Shown piece by piece: positions 43,625 to 53,939 of a stretch of DNA of 64,000 nucleotides. Made by a program: the position numbers and the translations under genes. The notes below the pieces were generated by a model that was not told the DNA's origin, did no database searches, and saw nothing but the letters and a program-made list of their open reading frames with translations. How positions within the stretch are numbered: the first letter of the stretch is position 1; every line of letters starts with the position of its first letter. Source of the stretch: Ceratothoa steindachneri (Eukaryota > Arthropoda > Malacostraca > Isopoda > Cymothoidae); the NCBI GenBank assembly GCA_963969495.1, contig OZ018320.1, positions 79,965,748 to 80,029,747 on the forward strand. The letters are read 5' to 3'.

Positions 43625-46380
43625 AACACACATCAACAAACACTCACTTCAGACAAAGCTCCTTCCCAGAAACCCCATTGGTCAGCCCACCTTATCTACA
43701 CATATAAAACAATCGGTCATTAAATACACACTCACATTATCCACACAGTCGATCAAATAACATCGTCTTCACATTGTACTCCATCCACCTTGGTGAATAT
43801 GAGTTAAGCAGAAACAAAAGGTCTTCTTCCCATTCACATTCACATTTACACCCTCCACCGAAAATGAGATCTAAGCTCACTAACTCCACGCATTTATCTT
43901 ATCATAACTTCAAGTTCAAAAATAATTATTCTATTAACTCGTTGATAAATCCAAATACGAACTTATTTGGTAAACACCCTTAAACGAACTCGAATCCTGA
44001 AATTGGATACATATAGCAGAGAAGAAATATATTTGTTGCACTTTGGAACTGACTATGTCCCTTTTCATTTTCCTCCCGAACCAATTTGTTTGGGAAGTCA
44101 ATTTTCTCCATAAGGGACAAGCAAGATTGGCTTAATTTTCAAGGAATACAATCGGTCTATCATGTTTAGTTTATTTCATTCAATCAAGTCATAATTAATT
44201 TCAATTTTATTCACCACGACAAGAATACAAGGATGATACTCTTGCCTCAATCCAGATATATCCATCTCTTACTGCTATATATTACCCTTGGTGGCTGGGT
44301 TGCAAAACCCTTATACACACCACGCGAGGGCGGGCTGTGGGCACGCAGCCAATAAAGTATCCTAAAATCAAACAGCTTAAAGGGAATAAGAAGAGCCACT
44401 CATACGTTGCTCCTCCAAATTAGACCAGTTGCCAACGCAATTCCATTGAAGGAAATATTTTTCCGGATCTATATTGAGGAAATTTTGACTGTTCATAGAA
44501 GCCAAAACTCTTGCTGGAGTTTCTGTAGCCTTACTGTAAGCAAAGCTCCTTCTGCTATTGGTCGTAGACACTGCTGCATGTGCTGCCTCTTTCATTTGCT
44601 TACTGGAGGAAGTTAGCCTCGACTTCGAGCGTTTCTCTCCTCTTGGAGGGGTCAAAGTAACATTTCTTCGAGGAATCTTGGTGCGAATCGTCTCAATTTA
44701 AAAACTTAGCCTTACATATACATGTTCATCATGTACGACCTTGGGGCAGTTAGCAAATATTTCTGGTTAACGCAGCTTAGCACGCTTGTATGACCTGTTG
44801 GTGTGGCTGAGGCAGTGGCAATTGTAGCACCTCTACATCATTGGCACGAATGGCTTGACGTAGAACGATACATACCCGCTCCAACCAATTTAGGAAACCT
44901 GTCAATGGTGAGCATGAGGAAGAATGTTTAAGGGGTCTGGGGGCCCCTCCCTCTTTCCTTATCACATGTTCGACCTTGACTGCTGGTCGAGTTTCCCTCT
45001 ATAGGCTATTTCTTTCCCGAATTTCATCGCGGGAGGCAGTGTCAAGGTACAGGCGAGCTACCGAGCGTCCGAAGACTCGGTCTGGCTTGACATGGTCAAC
45101 TGCATTCCTTAGAAGGGAACTGTTTGAGAAACATGCGACCTTCGCTTCCCTCCGGAGAAACCATAGCTAATGCCTCTCGCTGATGGAACATGTGCCCCTG
45201 AGACAACATACCCTCATCCTTAAAACGGATGGTCAGAATTTTTTAAACCAGCTGGCTCGAAGACGCCAACAAGCCTCTTGATGAGGCGCCCTAACAACAA
45301 CGGGATTCCGCTCACATTAATATTTGGTTCAAAAGGTTGGGAGCTACCCTTTACGCCTAATTGAGGACATACAGAAATCGAACGTACCATCCTTCTCCTG
45401 GTAACTGGCCTAGTCGGCAGGGGACAAGTTCTTGCCCCCCTTAGAAAGAGAGGAACCTTAGTATTTTCACCCTTCCATTTTTCTTCTAGGAGAGAAAGTG
45501 TTGATGTATACTCATTTCTCTCCTCTCCCCTCCAAAGTGGATGACCCGCTCTCTTTATGAGTCTTCAGAGAACAGTGTTAACTCGGTGAAATCTGGCCAA
45601 AACGCGTACTTAGGCAAAGGAATGTCTCCGATTCAGTAACTTCTCGTTCTCGGGGAAGACCCTGCCATTGTGGGGAGCGAGTGTCTTCAGGTCTTTGCTC
45701 AACTCGCAAAAGTAACCTCAATCTGGCCCTACCCCCAAGGTGCTGAGATCCCATGGGAGACTCTTTAGGCAGGTAGCCTACTGGCGAGTGATAATTCGTG
45801 GGGGCAACAAGCCGACCTACATCGTAAAAAAATGGGGGCTAGCACCCAGCCCTCTCTACTGCAAGGCGATTTACCATAATTTCGCCTGGAGCGGTCGAGC
45901 CCTCCCAGCTAATAGAGACCTGAAGGTATAACTTTCAACACGATTAGGTTCAGGTAATAGGACGAAAGTGCGCCGAGTCACCATAATCTCTCTGGATATT
46001 AAGAGAAGAGGTTTGGAAAAGACGACTAGTGTAGGTACTAAATAAGAATCGGGATAGGCGGCTCCAGTGAGGAGTAGGTTGGTTGGTCTCTTATTATTAG
46101 CATATCCCGCCCGGCTACATCAGCCACGGGCTTGCTGGTCAGAATTAGGTAAAGAGAGATCTGAAGAGATTATGGTGTATGTAGACAGGATAAAAAAGAG
46201 TGGAAGATATAAAGCCAGAGGCTGCTAAACTGCAGGCACTCGGGCCAGGCAGACCAAGCGATTTTATTGATATGTAAATGATCGTAATCCAGTTAAGGAG
46301 TGCATAGGGTCCGCCAGGAAGCCAATGGAATCCTTATTGACAACCCTGACCACGTAAAGGTGACATTAAAATAACGTTTT
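43625..46380. other. Unassigned stretch without a recognised gene
   Basis: Minus frames 44655-44377 (92 codons; Ser/Lys-rich) and 44965-44777 (62 codons), with plus frames at 44976-45170 and 45740-45931, are all short. From about 44280 on, GC content is higher than in neighbouring sequence, resembling 11-15.6 kb. It may be a decayed LTR- or DIRS-type element, but no RT, integrase or recombinase motif was seen. Confidence 0.35.
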
Positions 46381-47840
46381 GCAAATGTTTTTACCATGGA
46401 AGATACATTTAATTTACCTAAAATAGAACACATAAAAATGTTTAATCCAGAATATACATATACTTGCAAATGTTGACATAAATATAAATTAAAGTAGTCC
46501 TTTTAATAAAAAAATTAAAATTTCCAAAGTGCCGGGCCTCGATCAAATATATAAAATACACTTTAAAGCGATGGAAAACAAACTATTAAAACCATTCTGT
46601 ATAGTTTTTAAAGAATCTACTAGTGAGGAATTATAGTTGCTGTGGAATTCGAAGAAGTAAATGTGAGGCTAATTTTCAAAAAAGAAAAAACGAGTGATCT
46701 CGTAAACATTTGTTCCATTTTCCTTAATTCTGCTGACGAAGTTCTAACAATAGACGAAGTTCTTGAGTCCATTGTTAGAAATATGATCGTCGAGCATCTA
46801 CAGAACAACAAAGTAATAATTCACTCTCAACACTCTGCTTTCGACGCATCCACATACTAGAGTTGATAAAGCTAAAATCGTACAGAATAGAGGACAGCCT
46901 ATTAAAATGGATTGAAGACTGGCTGGAAAACCATAGACAGGGAGTTGTTGTAGATATGAATAGTACCTTAATGACTAGTAGTTACAATGCGTTTCTCCGG
47001 GTTGTGCATTCGGGCCCTTGTTTTTTTAATATACATTAACAATATAACATGGGCTTATATCAAATAACAATTTCCTGATGATACGAAACTCGGTAGTAGA
47101 ATAAAATGCCAGAGTGACTAAGAAAACTTGCAAAACGCCTTCGATAAATTTGTCGAGTGGTCGGAAAGATGATATAATTCAACATGGAAAAGAGCAAGGT
47201 AATGAATATAGGTCTTGATAATCTACATAGAGATGACAATATGGGGTCAAAAATTTTAAACACCGTCAACATGGAAAAGGATCTGAAATTTCAAAACAAT
47301 GTATTATATATTTACAAAAGCTAAACTATAGTTCTAGGGTATATAGACATTTTGTTTTTAAATCAAAAGTATTTATGCTTCTCTTATATAAAGCGCTTGT
47401 AGGACATCATTTGGAGTATGCGGTACAATTCGATAGCCATATATGTCAAAGGACATTGAAATTTGGAACGTGTTCAGCGATAAAATTAATTTCTAAAATA
47501 ATAAATAGATGGTATGAAGACATACTGAGGCATTTAAATCTACTGTCACTAGAAATTCAGTATTAGCAAGTCCAACTTATCGAAGTATTTAAAATATTAT
47601 ACGGGTTCACTAATATAAGTTAGGACTCAATATTTGAACTAGATAACCGAGTGCGGACTAGAATTAACGATGTCAAGGCGTTAAAATTTTGTACCTTTGC
47701 AATAGCCCAACATTTCTTCAGTTTAGTAACCCTCTGTGCGGACTCCTTCTACACACAATGTGTTGCACACTGTCTGCCAAGTGACATTGAGGCTAGTTGG
47801 CTCTTGTTCTTTAACCAATTCTTTCATGTAACAGGGAAAA
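46380..47840 (+). pseudogene. CR1-like LINE reverse transcriptase relic
   Basis: Plus-strand blocks in order: KISKVPGLDQIYKIHFKAME near 46525-46580, VNVRLIFKKEKTSDL near 46655-46700, HSQHSAFDA near 46820. Then LLKWIEDWLENHRQGVVVDM near 46899-46960, MGLYQITIS and a damaged DDT motif near 47050-47085, FNMEKSKVMNIGL near 47178-47218, and FMLLLYKALVGHHLEYAVQF near 47371-47430. This is the CR1/Jockey-type RT order. Stops are frequent. It is a different family from the LINEs at 23-36 kb. Confidence 0.7.
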
Positions 47841-48331
47841 AATTCTAGATTATTTCTAAGCTACAAATAATTCTTGCATACCTTTTTATCATGTTATATA
47901 GACTTTATAAATTACACTAAGCAATATACAATTTAGATTACTTTTTGTTAGATGACTGAATAGCTCTATTTTGGTTAAACTATCAAAGTTTAATAATGAA
48001 ACAAAATGTATTCAATTTGATACACCTTGAATTTTATAGAGTGTTACGGATAACTATTTGACCCACTATAAATCTCAAACGTGATTTAAATATTTTCTCT
48101 ATGTTCCAAATTTTACGATTCTTATTCTGAATATTTATTCACCCTTGATAATTATTTCTTCTAAAAACTATGATTTATCATTCTCAAATCCATTACGGGG
48201 GAATTAAGTCATATAAGTTCGTCTGAAGAAAGCAAAAATCAAATAACTATGTTCTGTTAAATCGCTATCAGCTAAATGCTAGATCATTATTATTTTAGAC
48301 CATTTTCTAAAGTATTCGTTTCATTTTGCAG
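47841..48331. other. No gene recognised upstream of the SLC17 exons
   Basis: AT-rich. It probably belongs to the intron before exon 48332-48534, which begins in phase 1 and therefore needs an upstream coding exon that I did not find. Confidence 0.4.
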
Positions 48332-48534
48332 AAAAGCCACTTTTTAGCTTCAGGTGGATTATTGTGTTCCTCGGTTTTTCGGTGAATTTTGTGGAATTTT
48401 TCATCCGAAATTCGTTCCCGGTGGCTCTTGTGGCCATGGTCAATTGGACTGATTCTAACGTTGGCACACATCACTCTTGGAACACATGCATGACAGAAGG
48501 GGAAACGCCATTGATTGATTCGTCCCCTCAAACG
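48332..48534 (+). CDS. SLC17-family transporter, exon with transmembrane helix 1
   Basis: Acceptor TTTCATTTTGCAG ends at 48331 and donor GTAAAA starts at 48535. The frame starts with two bases of a split codon, then reads KPLFSFRWIIVFLGFSVNFV, EFFIRNSFPVALVAMVN and a hydrophilic loop ending SSPQT. Compare the SLC17 first helix 'RY..A...F.GF...YALRVNLSVAIVAMV'. The loop after the helix has a possible N-glycosylation site (NWT). This loop is long and variable in the family and normally faces the lumen or outside. The opposite-strand frame here is a shadow. Exon ends in phase 0. Confidence 0.85.
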
Positions 48535-49328
48535 GTAAAATGACATTACTAATTTTATTTCTTTGAGTTAAATTCTTATATTAATTCCGTTATTACAAAT
48601 TAATATTATGCGATATAATAAGTCATTTATTTGTTACTTTCCCAAGGATCGGATCATGAATAGTTATACATTATATACTTAGGAAAAAGTCCATAGGTAT
48701 TACTAAAAACAGGATGAAGAGGTTGTAACCGGGTAAACTATAGAGATGAAAGAGAAAATTGCAGGGATGAATGAATTCCAGCGTCAAATAACGTAATTTC
48801 GGAAAGTTCAAGTTCTGAATTGTTCATAATGAAGAACGAATGAAATTAAACTTATGTTCTTACCTCTAAAAGGCAATTTTCGCCATATAATTAAAAGTAC
48901 AAGAGCACCCTAAATTCATATGGAATTATAATTATATCATCAATGTATTTTATGTAGCTGTTCTAGGTTAAATGTTAGAATCAAAATGGACAATTTATGT
49001 ATTGGCACAGAATCCCCCCTATCTAATCCTCTCTTGGGGGAGAACAGTGGTATCCTAACACTGAGACCAAGCTACTACAGAATATGGCAGCTGCCAAATG
49101 TTCAATCCGGATCTGAAACTCATCCACCGAATAACTTTACCCATTGTGGACTAATTTAACTCACAGTGATATGCAGTTTCTCCACAGGGATACACTACCG
49201 TATACTATAATTAATTATTATTAAATTTAGTTAGCAGTGTTAATTTTAAGTTTGCAAAAGTGATCTTGCACTTTGTTTAAAGCTTACGCTATTTTTGTCG
49301 TTGAAATTGACAATAATATTTTGTACAG

Positions 49329-49416
49329 AATTCAGGAGATTTCGACTGGGATTCGTCAGAGCAAGGAATCATTCTCGCTACTTTCTTCTGGGGCTTTTTT
49401 ATCGCTAAACTATTGA
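49329..49416 (+). CDS. SLC17-family transporter, exon with transmembrane helix 2
   Basis: Acceptor ATATTTTGTACAG ends at 49328; donor GTATTT starts at 49417. Reads NSGDFDWDSSEQGIILATFF, then WGFFIAKLL. This corresponds to 'F.W......G.ILGSFFWGY...QIPGG' of SLC17. The first part is well conserved. The end is not: K-L-L and the next exon's T-S stand where QIPGG is expected. In phase 0, out phase 1. Confidence 0.88.
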
Positions 49417-49535
49417 GTATTTATTTTCGTATATTATTTACTAGCGTAGTAATATTATAGCATTGAATAATAATGATGTTTAATGCACTCTATATAGAAC
49501 AACTATTATAAAATCTTGTTATATATTTTCAAAAG

Positions 49536-49772
49536 CAAGCAGAGTTACTGAAATCGTCGGCCAGCGAGAAGCTATTGCCTTTGGGACGGCGGCAAGTATA
49601 TTCTTGGTATTTAGTGCCCCGATTGCCGCTTCAATTCATCCTTATGCCCTGGCTATGGTTCGATATTTGACCGGTATGTGTTTTGGCCCATCCCCTGCTG
49701 CGATACACAGCCTTCTTTCAGCTTGGGCACCGAGAGAAGAGCTTTCATCCATGGTGACTACGGTAGAGACAG
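49536..49772 (+). CDS. SLC17-family transporter, exon with helices 3-4
   Basis: Acceptor TATATTTTCAAAAG ends at 49535; donor GTTTGT starts at 49773. Reads TSRVTEIVGQREAIAFGTAA, a hydrophobic run, then YALAMVRYLTGMCFGPSPAA, IHSLLSAWAPREELSSMV and TTVETG. This matches the family block 'R...G...G...PA.H....W.PP.ERS...' including the Arg, His and WAP..E residues. An upstream acceptor choice at 49539 or 49542 would break the phase match with the previous exon. In phase 1, out phase 1. Confidence 0.88.
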
Positions 49773-50226
49773 GTTTGTTGGAATATGTATTATATAGAGA
49801 ATAATGAATAAGCATTGCCTGATTATTTGCTTCGGGTTCAGGTAGGTTTTTCATAATAGTGACAACGCCTAAAATCAGTTTCATTGTATCATGTGCTACA
49901 GATGAATCAAGGTTGTATAAGAATTAGCCACATGTTGAGACCTGCTTGTATGAATATTTCCTGCAAGTCTACTCAAGTTTGTTGGGGTAATTGCAACATG
50001 TGTCTGCTACACTACAATGTTCGTGGCCACCGTATGTAGTTAATATGTTTATGGTTAGTCAAGAAATGTGATATGCCTGGAGGACGCTCTCTCAGCCACG
50101 CCAAGCATGTGACTATCAAACAGAGCAAACTAATCACACTATAAAGAACTTTATCAAATGTGTGAATACTTGACATAGGTTAACTCCGATTTATCTAAGT
50201 ATATATATATATATACATATTTGTTA
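49773..50226. other. Start of the 12.2-kb SLC17 intron, no feature recognised
   Basis: Intron sequence without recognised repeats up to a short TA run at 50200-50213. Confidence 0.5.
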
Positions 50227-51234
50227 AAGACCAGGTCCAGCTGAGCTTTAATTAACTTTTTTCTCTGCTTTTCTAATTTTCTTATTACAAAACATTTTTG
50301 AAAAATTTACATATGAATAAAAAAAACATAATACAAAACATTCATTAAATGTCTTCTATAAAAAACAAATGAGTGATTCATATAAAACGGGTGAAAGAAT
50401 AATATAAAATATTATACACCAAAATACAAAATGTACCAATCCAGAAGAAAAATTAAATGTGATAATATGCTACAAAACCAAGAAAATTAGCAATCACATC
50501 ATTAACAATAACACAAACAAAACAAAAGGAATGAAAGCATCCAAAGAAATTCATGAATTTAATTGCCCTCATGAAGACTGCAAGCTTCATTATTCGAATA
50601 AATACATTGGAATGACAACCACCTCTTTATCTCGTTACCTTACCATGCACTTGCAAAATAACGCTATAAAAAATCACTACATATTTAATAGAGCACAGAA
50701 CCGATCTCGCAAGAGAAATTTTAGTGGAAAATAGAATAATCAAATGGAAAAGTGACCGCACGCGCCTTCACATCATGGAAGGTACCTTAATCCAAAAAGA
50801 GAGACCGAGGCTTAATGGCCAACAAATGGCTACACATAGGACCTTAAAACTCTTAACGGAGTGAATAGTTAATCCCTATAAGATTCTTATTCAACACATT
50901 TATCATAATAATTTTCATTTTAAGCTCAAAAACTTTTCATTTTAATTTCAAATATATTTTAAATTTTTTATATTAAACTACATTGATGGTTGCTCTTCTA
51001 AAATATGTAAAATGTCCACACATATTTATTATTTATACTATTGAATTTATTTATATTTATCATTATAGCCCCAGAAGATGACCAAAAAGGTCAAAAGATA
51101 GCTAGGAACAATAATAAATAAATTATGAATATAGAAACCTTTATTCCTAACCTTTCCCGAGACAAAAAAAATCAAATAAGAAAATTAGAAAAACAGGGAA
51201 AAAAGTAAATTTAAGCTCAGCTGGACCTGGTCTT
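50227..51234 (+). mobile_element. Short PLE copy bounded by 61-bp inverted repeats
   Basis: 50227-50287 and 51174-51234 are inverted repeats with about six mismatches (AAGACCAGGTCCAGCTGAGC at the outer ends). Inside, plus-strand frames give the PLE C terminus: SYKTGERI near 50375, NPEEKLNVIICYKTKKISN, then EFNCPHEDCKLHYSNKYIGM and TTTSLSRYLTMHL (GIY-YIG domain). After a frameshift near 50700 comes ENRIIKWKSDRTRLHIMEGT, ending at a stop at 50862-50864. A hairpin with hammerhead-like boxes lies at 51070-51102. RT coding is absent. Inverted and tandem terminal repeats are a known oddity of PLEs. Subfamily is that of 18012-19290. Confidence 0.8.
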
Positions 51235-51272
51235 CAATAAAACCTGCATAAAAGAGAAACTCCGACTTAATT

Positions 51273-51277
<5 letters not shown>

Positions 51278-51334
<57 letters not shown>
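51278..51334. repeat. (TA)n microsatellite
   Basis: TA array about 45 bp outside the right inverted repeat of the PLE. Confidence 0.95.
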
Positions 51335-51343
<9 letters not shown>

Positions 51344-52452
51344 CACTAGGAGAGATGCCGATCGCTGCCCGGGTAAATTATACGTTCGTAAATATTTGAT
51401 CTTTTCTTTTTTTTATTCTTCACAAACAATATTCTTATTCTATGAACTAAACTTAATCTTATTCAGCAACGCTACAGAATTTCTAGGTACACAATATTTT
51501 TTATCTTTCCTTGTGGAGGATATACAAACAGATTACTTTTGCTTCTAACTCCAGAGCAATCAACCTAGAGTTGCCATAGGAAAAACAGGATTTCTCTAAT
51601 TGTATCTATGCCACGAATAGATTCTCACTTTAAGATTTTTTTAATTCACATTGCAAAAATTAAACAGAGTGGAAAATGTGTTCTTCTGAATTTAAATGGT
51701 AATTATAACCCTGATGGATTTAGTAATATTATCTGAATGAAGACATCCTCTCCTTTTTCACTTGCAGTAAGAATGGTTGCCTCTATGACATGGGGCATAT
51801 AATTATTTACCACCAGAGGAGTGAAATTAGAGACTTTTGTTGGATAGAATTGCACAAAAGGAGGTATGTCAGGAGGATATTTGAGTATGATCCGAAATTA
51901 TATCAAATGACTTTTAAATTTGTGGAATTCGTGAGAGGGAAAAGAGTAGACAGTATTTCTGCAATAGACAGCATTCTGCAGACAGTATTTTACTTCGAAG
52001 TCAATATAGCTCTTTCACAAAGCAAGTTGTAGTTTTTGTAGTTTTGCTGAAGATTGGGTAACACCTTATAGGGGTCTAAGTAGCCAAATGGAAAAGGGGA
52101 TCTTCTTGACGTTTCGTAGGGTTTTTAATCAAGTGATCGTTGCTTTTAAAGGTGAAGGGAAATTTTGAGCTGAATTCACTAAGGCTTTATTCTTGTTAGA
52201 GCGCAGACTGGCCTTCACGTATGTACAGAAAATTATCTGCCGATAACTCCCTTTACGAATTGTGAATTAATGTAAGTGGGTAGGTGTGTGTAGAGGACAA
52301 AAAGGGAAGTGTGGATAGATAGCTGAAAATAGACAGGTGGTGAAAATAGAAAGAAGTGTGGTAGGGCGCAAGGAGATTCTAAGTGCCTGGTGATCAGGCC
52401 TATCTCTTTGAATATTTTCTCTGTTGTGTGGTTCCTTTGTTGTCTTTGAGAT
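51335..52452. other. Intron sequence, no gene recognised
   Basis: The 80-codon plus frame at 51790-52032 resembles nothing I know. No further repeat structure seen. Confidence 0.45.
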
Positions 52453-52453
52453 A

Positions 52454-53385
52454 CAGGGGGCGGTAAATAAGTTTTGCAATTCGGATATAAGGAAACGAGA
52501 TAGGAGGAAAAGTGTTTTATTATTTTTCAATATAACTACCCTCGACTTCAATGCACTTGCGCCACTTGTCCCTGAGGCTTCGGATTCCCGACAACCAGAA
52601 ATCTGCCGACTGCTGTTCAATCCACTCCTGGACGGCGAGCTGGACATCTTTATCGTCCCCAAACCGGCGGCCACGCAGTGCAGCCTTGAGCTGGCGGAAT
52701 AAAAATTAGTCGGTAGGGGCCAAGTCTTGACTGTAGGGGGGATGGTTGAGCTCCTCGAATCCTCACTCGCGCAGGGCAGCTTGTGCAACTCTGACCTTGT
52801 GGACTTTGACGACGTTGAAGTCGATCATGGGGCGTGACGTTTATAGGGACCCAACGGGCACATACCTTGGTCATGGCCAAATTGTCGTGGATCATGTTGA
52901 TAACACTTCCATGTGATATTCCAAGTTATCACTCGATTTCGTCGACTTTCACCCGTAGATTTTCGATAATCATCCTCTTCACACGGGCCACATTGTTCTC
53001 GTTGGTCACGTCTGACGGGCGTTGGATGGGGGTCATCTTCAAGGGACTCACGACCATGGCAGAACTCCCTATTCCAGCGAGCAATGGTTGCATAGGAAGG
53101 GGCGGTGTCGATGTACACTGCAACCATGCGTTCATGATTATCTTTTGCATTCTTGCCTTCCTTGGTCAAAAATTTGATCACTGCGCGGTGCTCAACCTTC
53201 TCCATTATTGAAAAATTTGTGACTGACAATCTGCGATCAGCTACTGCTTCTTAAATAGACGAGGTAGGAGCGTGCGGCTGCAGGTCCTGACTTGTCATAA
53301 CTTGTCCTAACACCCTCACAAACAGCCATTTCCCTTCCTCTGTTTTACCCTACCGATTCGCAAAACTTATTGACCACCCCTCGGA
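52454..53385 (-). mobile_element. Mariner element with inverted repeats and an internally deleted transposase
   Basis: Terminal inverted repeats of about 28 bp (GGGGGCGGTAAATAAGTTTT left, inverted AGGGGTGGTCAATAAGTTTT right) are flanked by TA. The minus frame starts at 53229: MEKVEHRAVIKFLTKEGKNA, ARWNREFCHGRESLEDDPHP; after a shift, NVARVKRMIIENLRVKVDEI and TKVCARWVPINVTPHDRLQR. It then jumps to QDLAPTD and FRQLKAALRGRRFGDDKDVQ, and ends near 52505 with SLRDKWRKCIEVEGSYIEK. The block with the first two catalytic Asp residues is deleted. Length is about 930 bp against roughly 1.3 kb for full mariners. The C-terminal half is better kept than the middle. Confidence 0.88.
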
Positions 53386-53434
53386 TATATATACCAGGCA
53401 ATGGCCTAACCACTTCCCCTACGGGGGAGCTTGC

Positions 53435-53838
53435 GCTTCTCTACTAAGATTAAAATTTAAAATCTCAAAAAAAGCAGCCATGTTTAAATTTTTATAAATT
53501 TTATAAACTTCGCCAATTATAATAATTTTAAAAAGGAATTCTAAACTAAATTTCCACCCCTTTCAAAATATCACTTGTTAAAATATAGTTATAGAAGAAG
53601 ATATATTAAAATATATTTTCTGAACTTCACCATTTGTAACTCTTTGGGTTTTAAAATTTCACAAAATTTCGATACTTATATTTATTTCTGAACTTCACCA
53701 TTTTGGTCTTTGATATTTTAAAAGAATTATTAGAAATAACTTTGATAAAAAACATAAGTCATAACTAAACTAAGATGAAATTATTATTTAAATACTGAAA
53801 AAAATCCCATCTTAAATTATAGAGTTAGTGATGATGAT
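53435..53838 (+). repeat. Dispersed repeat, copy 2, ending in a GAT/TTA microsatellite
   Basis: Counterpart of 16957-17281, in the same orientation, with some extra segments. It runs into (GAT)n(TTA)n at 53832-53860. Confidence 0.85.
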
Positions 53839-53939
53839 GATGATTATTATTATTATTATAGCGTTCAAGCCATTTGTCCTTTATAAATATAATGTTCTTG
53901 GATATGTTATGCGCATTTGCTGTTGTAGTAATAATTTAC

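Noticed and set aside
48307..48546. 79-codon minus frame
   Set aside because: Exact shadow of the SLC17 helix 1 exon on the plus strand.
52267..52788. 173-codon minus frame
   Set aside because: Out-of-frame reading over the mariner C terminus; the true frame there gives the family's QLKAALRGRRFGDD block.
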